Origin: Streptomyces sp. CA-210063
Lineage (GTDB): Bacteria; Actinomycetota; Actinomycetes; Streptomycetales; Streptomycetaceae
Assembly: GCF_024612015.1 (NCBI RefSeq)
Contig: NZ_CP102512.1
Location: 4,588,001 to 4,652,000, forward strand
Reading direction: 5' to 3'
Length of the DNA stretch: 64,000 nt
Numbering within the stretch: position 1 is the first letter of the stretch; each line of letters opens with the position of its first letter. Shown here one piece after another: positions 16,948-24,549 of this stretch. Under the pieces are notes generated by a model. That model had not been told where the DNA came from, did no database searches, and saw nothing but the letters and a program-made list of their open reading frames with translations. The position numbers were made by a program, and so were the translations under genes.

Positions 16948-17675
16948 GGTCGGGCGTCCTCTCGCGAGGGAGCGAAGGTGAGTGTGAGCAGGGTGCTCTC
17001 GAAGGCCTCGAAGGCACGCCCGGTGGACGTGGCCGCGGGGCGCAGGGACCATCCGGCCTGGGCGGCGCGATGGCGGGTGTAGCCCTCGGTCAGGTACCAG
17101 CGCCCGCCCTGGCTGTGGTGCGCGTCCAGGGCGCGGACCTTGTCGTCGACGAAGTCGGTGACGTCGACGAGGACGGTCGGGCTGAAGCCGGAGCGGGGAG
17201 CATGGGGTTCGCCGTGGAGCACGGTGTGGCAGGTCGGCACTCTGGCGGCGGCGTTCGCGGCGGCCATGGCGACCGCCAGGTGGTCCTGATGGTCGTTGGC
17301 CGCTCGTGGGCTGTGGGTGATGAGCAGCGTGCACTGAAGCCTGTTCAGCTCGGCCTCCACCAGGGAGACCAGGTGGAGGTCGGCCACCAGCGCGCCGTCG
17401 GTCAGGTGGAGGAAGACCACGTCGACGCCGGTGTCGTGCCAGGCGGCGGTAACCTCCTTCTCCCGCTCGTCCTCGGCGAGTTGTCGTCCGGCGCCCGTAT
17501 CGGCGACCGACACGCCGTTCGCGCCGTGGGTGACAACGACGACCGACACCACGGCACCGGCCTCGCGAGCCTTGCGCAAGGTGCCGTAGCACAGCAGTTC
17601 GGCGTCGTCCGGATGAGCGACTACGGCGACTACCCGCTCCACCGAGCTGCTGAAGGCGGGGGCCACGGGCGTCAC
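16944..17675 (-). CDS. PIG-L / MshB-type N-acetylglucosamine deacetylase
   Basis: The 243-residue protein starts with GTG 17675 in a GTGA overlap. It carries both zinc motifs of the PIG-L (LmbE) family: AHPDDAEL at residues 20-27 (His and Asp ligands, Asp base) and NDHQDH near residue 127. Family members remove acetyl groups from GlcNAc-containing substrates, as MshB does in mycothiol synthesis and Orf2* in teicoplanin synthesis. In this operon it would expose a free amine on the sugar attached by the GT4 enzyme. That amine could then be aminoacylated. The substrate is inferred from family and neighbours. Confidence 0.9.
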   Translation of the reverse strand: MTPVAPAFSSSVERVVAVVAHPDDAELLCYGTLRKAREAGAVVSVVVVTHGANGVSVADTGAGRQLAEDEREKEVTAAWHDTGVDVVFLHLTDGALVADLHLVSLVEAELNRLQCTLLITHSPRAANDHQDHLAVAMAAANAAARVPTCHTVLHGEPHAPRSGFSPTVLVDVTDFVDDKVRALDAHHSQGGRWYLTEGYTRHRAAQAGWSLRPAATSTGRAFEAFESTLLTLTFAPSREDARP

Positions 17676-18196
17676 CGGGCCTCGAAGTCGCGGTGGAGCA
17701 GTGACGGCCGCGGCCCCTCGGACCCCTGGTACTTCCCGTCATAAAGGACGATCTCCCCCTGAGGAACCCAGAAGGTCACCTGCCCGACGAGCAGCCCCGG
17801 ATAGATCCGTACACGCTGCACGGCGTGTAGTTGCAGGGTGAGCTGGCCGAAGGAGCCGATGTCGATGAGGTCGGCGGTGCAGTGCACGAACAGGCCCAGG
17901 CGTGCGATCGACGAGCGGGCGCGGATGATCGGCACGTAGGAGTCGCTGCCGATCTTCTCGCGGGTGGAGGCCAGGTAGATGCGGTCCGGCTCCAACACCA
18001 TGCCCTCGCCGGGGATGGCGTGTTCCTCGAACGGGTTCTCGCGGGCGCAGTCGAGGACCTCGTTGGTGTACCAGCCGATGCGCTCGCCCAGGTGGAAGTC
18101 GTAGGAGTTCGGCTGGATTCGCTGCTCGTCGTACGGGGCGATCTGGATCGCCCCTATCTTGACTTGTGCTGCGATCTCGGGACCGGTGAGGATCAC
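17672..18196 (-). CDS. dCTP-deaminase paralogue lacking the catalytic Glu
   Basis: This 174-residue protein starts with GTG 18196 (GTGA overlap with its neighbour) and has the trimeric dUTPase/Dcd fold motifs PNSYDFHLGE (29-38), ARSSIARLGL (93-102) and a GSFGQLTLQLH block (114-124). The residue corresponding to the catalytic Glu of E. coli Dcd (E138) appears to be Gln-122. The serine and arginine of the active site are kept. It is adjacent to a second paralogue that keeps the Glu, so the two may form a mixed oligomer or act on different substrates. In nucleoside-antibiotic clusters such proteins handle cytidine or deoxycytidine derivatives. The substrate here is unknown. Confidence 0.85.
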   Translation of the reverse strand: MILTGPEIAAQVKIGAIQIAPYDEQRIQPNSYDFHLGERIGWYTNEVLDCARENPFEEHAIPGEGMVLEPDRIYLASTREKIGSDSYVPIIRARSSIARLGLFVHCTADLIDIGSFGQLTLQLHAVQRVRIYPGLLVGQVTFWVPQGEIVLYDGKYQGSEGPRPSLLHRDFEAR

Positions 18197-18747
18197 GCGG
18201 CGGCCTCCTGCCGTACCTGAGCCGCACCGAAGCCGGCTGCCGCACTCGGGGAGCACCCGGTGGGCTCGCTGATTCCGCCGTAGAGCCCGTCGTAGGGCAT
18301 GCGGGCACCGACCGGTTTCCAGAAGCTCACCTGGCCGATCCGCATGTATGGGTAGACCCGCAGGGGCTGGACGACCTTGATCTCCAGGGTCCACTGGTGG
18401 GCGGAGCCGAGATTGCCGAGATCGGCGGAGATTTGCAGGAACATGCCCAGCCGGCCGAGCGAGGACCGGCCGATCAGGCTCGTCACGTACTCGTCGCCGC
18501 CGACGGTCTCCACCGTCGCGCCCAGGTACACGACGCCCGGGCGCAGGACATACCCGTCGTCGGGCAGCTCGATGACAACTGTCTCGGCCGGGCGAATCGG
18601 ATCGGCCGGATCGCTGATGATCTGCTTGAGCGTCCCGCCGAGGCGGTAGTTGTAGCTGTTGGGGTTCAGTAGATCCGCGTCGAACGGGGCGATGGTGATC
18701 TGCCCGGCCTCGACCGACTCGCGGATCGCGGGGCCTGTGAGGATCAT
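18193..18747 (-). CDS. dCTP-deaminase paralogue with catalytic Glu
   Basis: The 184-residue product begins at ATG 18747 (ATGA overlap). It aligns along its length with the downstream gene: both begin (M/V)ILTGP.I, both have PNSY near residue 30, and both have RSS..RLG near 94. Here the strand reads QWTLEIK, so Glu-122 is present at the position of the catalytic Glu of Dcd. It is the more likely active deaminase of the pair. The C-terminal 30 residues are Ala/Gly-rich and differ from bacterial Dcd. It probably acts on a nucleotide or nucleoside intermediate of the local pathway. True dCTP deaminase activity is possible. Confidence 0.87.
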   Translation of the reverse strand: MILTGPAIRESVEAGQITIAPFDADLLNPNSYNYRLGGTLKQIISDPADPIRPAETVVIELPDDGYVLRPGVVYLGATVETVGGDEYVTSLIGRSSLGRLGMFLQISADLGNLGSAHQWTLEIKVVQPLRVYPYMRIGQVSFWKPVGARMPYDGLYGGISEPTGCSPSAAAGFGAAQVRQEAAA

Positions 18748-19556
18748 CGCGTGCCTCCGAATGCTCCCGCACCGACGTACGTCTGCCGCAGCAGCCGCCG
18801 CTCGTCGGCGCCGTAGCGGTCCTGGCCGTCGCCGAGCGGCATCCGGCCGTGCGCGTAGCGGTGCTGGTCGAAGACGAGCAGGTCGCCCGGCTGCAGACGG
18901 ATGGTCGAGCGGCAGGCGAGGACGGCGTCGACGAACCGGCCGAAGGCGGCAGCCATCACCTGGGGCTCCTCGGCGTCGACGAGTTCGCCGCGTTCAAGGT
19001 GGGGGACCATCTTGGCTGTGAACCGGATCGGCGCGCTGCCGTCGATCCGCTCCGGCAGTACGGGGAACCTTTCCAGGCTGTCCCCCACACCGTGCACATC
19101 CTGGTCGGCGAAGTAGCAGAAGACCGGCTGGGCCAGGATCATGCGGTCGGCATCCGAGAGCGCGTCGACGGCCGCCCAAAGGTCGGCGAGCGCCGACGCC
19201 CCGCCGCCCAGCGGGTCGGCGCGGACGCAGTACAGGGCGATGTAGCGGGGGATCCGGTCGCGGTCGACCAGGTCGACGTGCAGGCGGTTCTCGCCGACGC
19301 CGTGCGTGCGTCCAGGGTCGGCGGCCAGGCTGACCGTCAGGTCGCTCCAGCAGCCGTCGCCCGGATACACGGACAGGACGGGGCCGAGGCTGGAGAGCAG
19401 ACTCAGGCTGAGTTCCAGGTTCAGCGGGTGGTCCTGTCCCTCGAACTGGACCAGGGCTCGGCCCGCGCCCGGGCCGGTTATGGCGTCGGCGAACTGGCCA
19501 GGTGCGTGCGGGCCGCTGGTCAGGTCGCGGCCATTCAGGGTCAGCACATCACTCAT
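18744..19556 (-). CDS. TauD/clavaminate-synthase-like Fe(II)/2-oxoglutarate oxygenase
   Basis: Starting at ATG 19556 the protein is 270 residues. The HxD pair is at His-93/Asp-95 in NRLHVDLVD, the distal ligand is probably His-236 in QHRYAHGR, and the Arg that grips 2-oxoglutarate is among Arg-253/254/257. The acidic 'LLVFDQHRYAHGR' segment is typical of the clavaminate synthase / gamma-butyrobetaine hydroxylase group. It overlaps the metallophosphatase gene by eight bases (ATGAGTGA) and the next gene by ATGA. Members hydroxylate, desaturate or cyclise amino acids and nucleotides. Which substrate it oxidises here is unknown. Confidence 0.83.
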   Translation of the reverse strand: MSDVLTLNGRDLTSGPHAPGQFADAITGPGAGRALVQFEGQDHPLNLELSLSLLSSLGPVLSVYPGDGCWSDLTVSLAADPGRTHGVGENRLHVDLVDRDRIPRYIALYCVRADPLGGGASALADLWAAVDALSDADRMILAQPVFCYFADQDVHGVGDSLERFPVLPERIDGSAPIRFTAKMVPHLERGELVDAEEPQVMAAAFGRFVDAVLACRSTIRLQPGDLLVFDQHRYAHGRMPLGDGQDRYGADERRLLRQTYVGAGAFGGTR

Positions 19557-20745
19557 GAGGACTCCGAATGAGATCGGTGAGGGTGTCGCGCAGGGTGCGC
19601 GGCGGGATGGCAGGCCGAGCGGCAAGACCCAGGCGCTCGGCGAGGTAGCTCGTGGTTGCGATGGCGCACGCGGACGTACCGGACGCGGCTTGGGTGCTCG
19701 CGACGGGCTCCTCGCCGAGCTGGCGGGCCGCCGCCAACACCGTCTCCACGGGGTGTGTGCTGTCCACAAGGACGAGGTCGGCGTCGAAGGGGACGCAGTC
19801 CATGAGCGATTGGCGAGTAACGGTCTGTGGCAGCCCGGCCCGCAGGGACCCCAGGTTGAGGACGAACGCGTCGGCGCCTGCGGCGGTCCGGGCGCGCTCG
19901 GTCAACAGTTGGGCGACGTCCTCCCTGGTGTCGAGACGTGCTGGCAACGTTCCGACCTGTTCGCTGCCCCAGGCCGCGTACTCGGTGAGCGCCTCCTCCA
20001 AGCCGTCCGGCCGGGGCGGGACGTTCGCGGAAGGGGTGAAGGTCTCGATCCTGAAGATGTGGCCGTCTGTGCGGTCGAGAGCGATCCGCAGCAGACCCGC
20101 TCCCACCTCTGGGGCCTTGACCACATGTCGGCCTGCGGACGCCCAGTGGTACGAGGGGCTGTGGCAGTGGCCCGCGACGACCAACTTGAGCGGCCAGCCG
20201 TGCTCCTGGTCGGTAACGTCGTGGGCGAAACCGGTGTGGCTCACTCCTATGACGACGTCGGCCCCCTCGGACAGAAGCCGGTCCCGCTCCGTCGCGATCA
20301 GGTCCGCCGTCGGCGGCACGAACTGGAACCCGGCTCGCTCAGCTGGCGGGATCGTCTCGAACGCCTGCTGGCCCAAGTAGCCGACGATGCCCACTCTTGG
20401 CTCTCGCTCCGGGAGGAGGAGGCTGCTCGCCCAACGCCCGGCGAACCCGTCCGGCGGCCGCAGATTCGCGCACACCACCGGGGGAAAACGCCCGGGATCA
20501 GCCAGTCGCATCAGGTCGGTGAGGTCGTGGTTGCCCGGTACGAGCGCGTCGTACAGTTCCGCCAGAAGCCGTTCCTCCACGCGTCCGGCAGAGAACTCGT
20601 GGAATGCGTTGCCACCGAAGAAATCGCCCGCGTCCACTACCAAGGCGCCGCGCGCACGCCACTGCCTCACCGCGGCGAGTGTGGCCCGACCGCCAGGAAC
20701 TGCGGAGTGGAAGTCGGTCGTTACGACCAGCGTCGTCGTGTCCAT
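19549..20745 (-). CDS. 5'-nucleotidase-like metallophosphatase
   Basis: The 398-residue product starts at ATG 20745, sharing bases with the methyltransferase stop (TGATG). It carries the calcineurin-like metal-site series: DFH near residue 11, DAGDFFGG (about 38-45), GNHD (about 70), SHTGF and GHCHSP in the middle. A C-terminal half resembles the 5'-nucleotidase substrate domain. No signal peptide is visible, unlike secreted UshA-type enzymes, so it should act in the cytoplasm. In this operon it could dephosphorylate a nucleotide intermediate handled by the deaminase paralogues. The upstream in-frame extension beyond 20745 overlaps the methyltransferase and is not used. Confidence 0.85.
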   Translation of the reverse strand: MDTTTLVVTTDFHSAVPGGRATLAAVRQWRARGALVVDAGDFFGGNAFHEFSAGRVEERLLAELYDALVPGNHDLTDLMRLADPGRFPPVVCANLRPPDGFAGRWASSLLLPEREPRVGIVGYLGQQAFETIPPAERAGFQFVPPTADLIATERDRLLSEGADVVIGVSHTGFAHDVTDQEHGWPLKLVVAGHCHSPSYHWASAGRHVVKAPEVGAGLLRIALDRTDGHIFRIETFTPSANVPPRPDGLEEALTEYAAWGSEQVGTLPARLDTREDVAQLLTERARTAAGADAFVLNLGSLRAGLPQTVTRQSLMDCVPFDADLVLVDSTHPVETVLAAARQLGEEPVASTQAASGTSACAIATTSYLAERLGLAARPAIPPRTLRDTLTDLIRSPHE

Positions 20746-21371
20746 CAGCGCCTCTCGATGGACACGACGCGCAGCGGTGCCGGCGCCTGCGGCCAGAACT
20801 CCCGCCGGGAGATCCCGTCCACCTCTTCCAACCGCAGACCTCGGCCTTCTCCCTCGGCGGCCCGGTACTGGTCCAGGGTGCGGCTCGGTACGACGACCAG
20901 CCCCCGCACCACGTTGTGGGTGGAGACGAAGATGTGCTCGGTGAGGGCTGACGACAGCTCCCAGTCGAACGGCAGGATCGCCAGCAGGACGCTGCCCCGC
21001 TCCAGCCCGCCATCGAGGTCGACCGAGCGGACGTCCGCGATGGTCACCCGCGCCCGCGCCCCGAAGGGCCGAAGCTTGTCCAGCAACGGGGTGCCGAGCC
21101 GAACGTCCTTCTCTACCGCCCAGATCCGACACCCTGCCTCTACCACCGCGCAGGACAGCGTCCCCAGCCCTGCCCCTACCTCAAGTACCTGGGCACCAGC
21201 GGGGAGTTCGGCGCACTCCAGTAGGCGCCGCGCCACCTCCGGCGAGCGCAGGAAGTGCTGGCCCAGATCGGCTCGGGCAGCAAACCCTGTTCGCGCGAGT
21301 ACGTCAGCGTCGGCGGGAGCATCAGGCACAAGCGGAACACCCGCTTGTCCAGGGGCGTATGGCAACTGCAT
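20745..21371 (-). CDS. KsgA/Erm-like methyltransferase, compact
   Basis: I choose ATG 21371 (208 residues), from which the conserved part begins soon after. Alternative upstream starts reach 21566. The sequence has the KsgA/Erm N-terminal motif LGQHFLRSP (near residue 35), the SAM-binding LEVGAGLGTLS and AVEKD motifs, and VTIADVRSVD. The motif IV position that is normally N-L-P-Y reads ILPF, so the catalytic Asn is replaced. The C-terminal helical domain of KsgA/Erm is absent. These enzymes dimethylate adenine in rRNA. Here it is the first gene of the operon, so either self-resistance or modification of another RNA or a small molecule is possible. Confidence 0.82.
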   Translation of the reverse strand: MQLPYAPGQAGVPLVPDAPADADVLARTGFAARADLGQHFLRSPEVARRLLECAELPAGAQVLEVGAGLGTLSCAVVEAGCRIWAVEKDVRLGTPLLDKLRPFGARARVTIADVRSVDLDGGLERGSVLLAILPFDWELSSALTEHIFVSTHNVVRGLVVVPSRTLDQYRAAEGEGRGLRLEEVDGISRREFWPQAPAPLRVVSIERR

Positions 21372-21734
21372 CGGAGCAGGTTTCCCTTCAACGAGGCTGC
21401 GAGATAAGGCGGTCACTGGGTTCGCTCCCGGGAATCGAGAGGACGGCGGCCATGCGACCGCTGACCTGGGGCTGCGCAGTACAGGCATCGGCTCCGCGCC
21501 ACCAAGGGCAGCCGCGGGGTTCGCTCTCAGCTGTCGCAACGAGCTGCCGCTCGTACGGGTGATCACGACCCGTAGACATCGTCACGCTCTGGTGACGCCC
21601 AGTCATTGCCGGTTCCGCACACCCGCATTGCGGGCAACCCGCAATGGTGTAGCCGAGGCGACCAGGCGCTCTCCCTTGCGGACCCGTCCTCGGATACCGT
21701 GGCGCAAGTCCGCCTCATCACCGGGGGTGCGCAC
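21372..21734. promoter_or_regulatory. Divergent control region of the biosynthetic-type operon
   Basis: About 360 bases separate the minus-strand operon from the plus-strand regulator. Near its right end is a perfect inverted repeat, CATTGCGGG and complement with a 3-base spacer (21626-21646), which is a plausible operator for the adjacent XRE-type regulator. I see no other clear motif. In-frame extension of either flanking gene into this stretch is possible but less likely. Confidence 0.5.
21626..21646. promoter_or_regulatory. Perfect 9-bp inverted repeat, candidate operator
   Basis: CATTGCGGG, CAA, CCCGCAATG. The repeat lies 89 bases before the start of the XRE-TPR regulator and between divergent transcription units, so it could be bound by that regulator. 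It could also form a small RNA hairpin. Confidence 0.5.
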
Positions 21735-23171
21735 ATGATCACGGTAAGTCGCTCGCGTCGGGCAGCGATCCAGACGGCCGCGGCTGCGATCCGAGCGAGC
21801 TGCCGAAACGGCGGGCTCAGCGTCGAGCAGACCGCGGTCACGATCTGCGCCGCGCTGCCCGAGGTGCGGTCGCTGGAAGCGTGGCGCCTGGCACTCGGCT
21901 GGCCACGCTCCCGCACTATCGCGCGAATCGGCGAGCTCTACCTCTCCCGCGGACTTCTGCCGCCCGGCCTGTCGCAGTCGATGTTGTGCCGATGGGAGCA
22001 TCAGGCCAATGAACGGCCAGGCCCTGAGTACGTCGAGGCACTGTGCACGGTCTACCGGGCCCAGCCAGCGCAGCTCGGCCTCGACCGCGCCACTAACCGT
22101 GATCGAGCCAGATGGGGCCAGACCGCTGGATACAGTGAAGCCGGCCCTGATGCGTGCGTTCTTCCTGCACCCGAAAGCATGGTGACCATGACCACCTCCG
22201 CCGGACTGCCAGCCGTACGCGACTCCCTGCACCTCGCGCTGCTGGCCGATCCGGCGGGAAGTCCGGCAGTCGTGGACCTGGCCCAGGCGGCGATCGAGCA
22301 CTACGCCCTCGGATACAGCAAGCACCCGCCGCACGTGCTGTTCACCGAAGTCCACGGCGCGCGCGGACTGCTGTCCCAGGCCCTCACCAGCGAACAGACA
22401 CACGAACCGATCGCGGTCGATCTGAGGCGCGGCATCGGCTGGCTTTCCGCCCTCCTGGGCAACCTCGCCTTCCACCTCGGCGACCACACCGGCGCACGAG
22501 CACACCTTGCTACCGCCGCCACCTACGGAGATCGCAGCGGCGACGCACGCCTCACCGCATGGGCGTGGGGAGCCCAGGCCATGGTCGCCCGCGCCACCGG
22601 CCAGCACACCCGCGCCGTGGCCCACGCCGAACGCGGCCTGGCCAGCTCGCCGTCCGGCCTTCCCCGAGCCCAGTTGCACGCCTGGGCACTGCTCCCATCC
22701 CTCGCCGAACTGGGCCGAGAGCAGGAGGCCGACGCCGCGCTTGCCACCGCGACGCGGGAACTGGATGCGGACCCCACAGGCTGGGCACGGGGACGCTTCG
22801 GATACGACGTCGCCGAACACGCCCTGCACGAGGCCGAGGCCCAACGCGCCTTGGGCCGCATGGATCGTGCAGCAGCCACCGCAGAGGCATCCATGAACGC
22901 CTGCACGACGGGAACCCCAGGATGGGCAGCCGCCGCACTGGTCCTGGCCCAGGCCGAGGCCCCAACCCAGCCGGCCGACGCCGCACAACGCGCCCTGGAC
23001 GTTCTGGCACGCGTGCCAGCCGTGCGACTCCGCTCCACCGCCCGCTCCCGCCTCGCCCAGCTCCAGACCGCCCTCGGCCCGACTCGCGCAACTGGCGTCG
23101 AGGACCTGCGCGACCGCGTGCACGCCCTCCCTCCGGCGATCGACGCCCACGGTGTCGCCACAACGGCGTGA
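21735..23171 (+). CDS. XRE-type regulator with TPR-like C-terminal domain
   Basis: I start at ATG 21735, giving 478 residues. An earlier in-frame start at 21606 runs through the inverted repeat and looks non-coding. The N-terminal 110 residues include a helix-turn-helix-like segment ending 'SMLCRWEHQANERPGPEYVEALCTVYRAQPAQLGL'-type spacing, as in Streptomyces XRE regulators. The rest consists of helical TPR-like repeats rich in Ala, His and Arg. Proteins of this design often control antibiotic clusters or differentiation and may sense a small ligand or peptide. It is divergent from the biosynthetic-type operon, so it is the best candidate for its regulator. Confidence 0.75.
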   Translation: MITVSRSRRAAIQTAAAAIRASCRNGGLSVEQTAVTICAALPEVRSLEAWRLALGWPRSRTIARIGELYLSRGLLPPGLSQSMLCRWEHQANERPGPEYVEALCTVYRAQPAQLGLDRATNRDRARWGQTAGYSEAGPDACVLPAPESMVTMTTSAGLPAVRDSLHLALLADPAGSPAVVDLAQAAIEHYALGYSKHPPHVLFTEVHGARGLLSQALTSEQTHEPIAVDLRRGIGWLSALLGNLAFHLGDHTGARAHLATAATYGDRSGDARLTAWAWGAQAMVARATGQHTRAVAHAERGLASSPSGLPRAQLHAWALLPSLAELGREQEADAALATATRELDADPTGWARGRFGYDVAEHALHEAEAQRALGRMDRAAATAEASMNACTTGTPGWAAAALVLAQAEAPTQPADAAQRALDVLARVPAVRLRSTARSRLAQLQTALGPTRATGVEDLRDRVHALPPAIDAHGVATTA

Positions 23172-23287
23172 CGCCCCGGCTCCGTACAGCCGCACAGTCC
23201 TGCCGCAGGGCACAACGACCGCTACGGCAAGGCGATCCGATCCCTCGCAGACGTCGGCATGCTCCTGCACCGCTAATCCCCCGGATC

Positions 23288-23533
23288 TCACGAGACCGAC
23301 TCCGTTTTCTTCCTGCGCGTTGCCCCACCACGGGAGCGGAAGGTGACTCTGGATTCCCCCAGGATTCGGTGCACGAGCCCGTAAGAACGGCCGAATTCTT
23401 CAGCAACTTCTCTGATACTTGCGCCCGAGTTGTACTTCTTCTTGAGGTCTGCCGCGAGTTTCGGACGGGCGGCACCTACAACCCGGCTGCCTGGTTCTAC
23501 TTTCGATTTCTGCATCGGTTTAAGGTCTCTCAA
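23288..23533 (-). CDS. Small helix-turn-helix protein
   Basis: The 81-residue protein has a single helix-turn-helix around residues 30-62: 'LKKKYNSGASIREVAEEFGRSYGLVHRILGE', followed by a basic RGGATRRKK tail. This is a widespread small Streptomyces family with the same 'GASIR-LA---GRSYG-VH--L' pattern, thought to bind DNA. It is convergent with the XRE-TPR regulator. Its control target is unknown. The stretch upstream (23534-23725) is AT-richer than the surroundings and probably holds its promoter. Confidence 0.7.
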   Translation of the reverse strand: MRDLKPMQKSKVEPGSRVVGAARPKLAADLKKKYNSGASIREVAEEFGRSYGLVHRILGESRVTFRSRGGATRRKKTESVS

Positions 23534-23725
23534 TTGTCAATTCTGGTGGCTCTCTGAATCAGAAAGCTCGGGTACAACCTCGTGTGCAGCTGGAACGCTG
23601 GCGTGAAGGGCTCCGGAAGCGGGACCCATTGGGCAATCCACGCCGGGAGTGGACCTGCCTCGGTGCCAACTGCGCCTGACACAGCGGGCACCGAGGCAGG
23701 GGGCATCAGCGCCGGTCGACCGGCG

Positions 23726-24223
23726 CTACAGGGGATGCCCGGCGAGCACCTCTACATCACCGCCGGACAGGGCCCGCAGCGCAGCATGCGTACGCGCCGC
23801 TGTGAACGGAGTCAGGTGCTCATCCAGCTCATCCGGGAGCATCCACCGGGCACCCTGGATGCTGCCGTCGAACACGAATGGCGTGTCCTCGTCGATGACC
23901 CCGCAGTCGAAGAGGAAGTTGATCCCTTCCTTCGACAGGTGCGTCTTGTGCTGCTGGTCGTACATGTGGTGCACGGCCAGTAAGCGGCCCGGCTTCGGCG
24001 TGATGCCGAGCTTCGCGCTGACGTTGCGTACCAGGCCGTCAAGGAGCGGTTCGTTCTCCTCCACGCAGCCGCCCGGGTGGAACCAGGGCTTGCGCTCCTC
24101 GTCCCTGAGGGCGTCCTGGGCCTTCTCGGTCATCAGTACCGCACCGGCGGGGTTGCGGATGATGCCCAGCGCCCCGAGGCGGCGCGGGGGCGGGTCGGTG
24201 AAGTGGTCACGTTTGGTTTGCAT
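23726..24223 (-). CDS. NUDIX hydrolase
   Basis: Starting at ATG 24223 (GGAAGAG upstream), the 165-residue protein shows a NUDIX-like box: 'HPGGCVEENEPLLDGLVRNVSAKLG' around residues 48-72. The canonical REVxEE helix is degenerate (RNVSAKLG), so catalysis may be altered. The family cleaves nucleoside diphosphates linked to another group. The second half has 'HHMYDQQHKTHLSKEGINFLFDCGV', which fits substrate-binding strands. Genes on either side do not point to a pathway. A degenerate NUDIX box could mean a sensor or a different substrate. Confidence 0.78.
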   Translation of the reverse strand: MQTKRDHFTDPPPRRLGALGIIRNPAGAVLMTEKAQDALRDEERKPWFHPGGCVEENEPLLDGLVRNVSAKLGITPKPGRLLAVHHMYDQQHKTHLSKEGINFLFDCGVIDEDTPFVFDGSIQGARWMLPDELDEHLTPFTAARTHAALRALSGGDVEVLAGHPL

Positions 24224-24279
24224 GGTTCTCTTCCTTTGTCGAGGTGGAAAGTGATCGAGTAGGGCAACGCCACGGAATC

Positions 24280-24549
24280 TCATGCCTGCCCTCCGCGTAT
24301 GAAGGGGGCGAACCCGTCGGCGTCGTAGACAGCGAGCGACGCCCACGGGTCTGCGACGGAACCGAACGGGATGGCCTGGGTGAGTTCGAACGGATCGTGG
24401 ACGGTGAGGGATCTCCACGGGTCAGGGCCGACGACGAACCGCGCGGTCTGTTGGGTCAGGTCGAACAGCAGGTCCAGCACGACATCGGTGATGCGGTCCA
24501 TGCGGGTTGAGCCGTCGAGCTCGGTGAGACGGAGCGGTAGGTCAGGCAC
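24280..24549 (-). CDS. Small hypothetical protein coupled to the zincin
   Basis: I place the start at GTG 24549, which overlaps the upstream stop codon by eight bases and gives 89 residues. A longer frame reaching 24957 lies wholly within the zincin gene and is a shadow. The product has two near-repeats: 'VVGPDPWRSLTVHDPFEL' and 'SVADPWASLAVYDADGF'. No family was recognised. Its coupling to the metallopeptidase gene suggests a partner or substrate role, which is speculative. Confidence 0.55.
   Translation of the reverse strand: MPDLPLRLTELDGSTRMDRITDVVLDLLFDLTQQTARFVVGPDPWRSLTVHDPFELTQAIPFGSVADPWASLAVYDADGFAPFIRGGQA

Noticed and set aside
19306..21738. 810-codon plus-strand frame
   Set aside because: It runs antisense to three convincing enzymes and shows no domain.
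22154..23557. 467-codon plus-strand frame
   Set aside because: It lies in another frame over the XRE-TPR regulator and is dominated by Arg and Pro.
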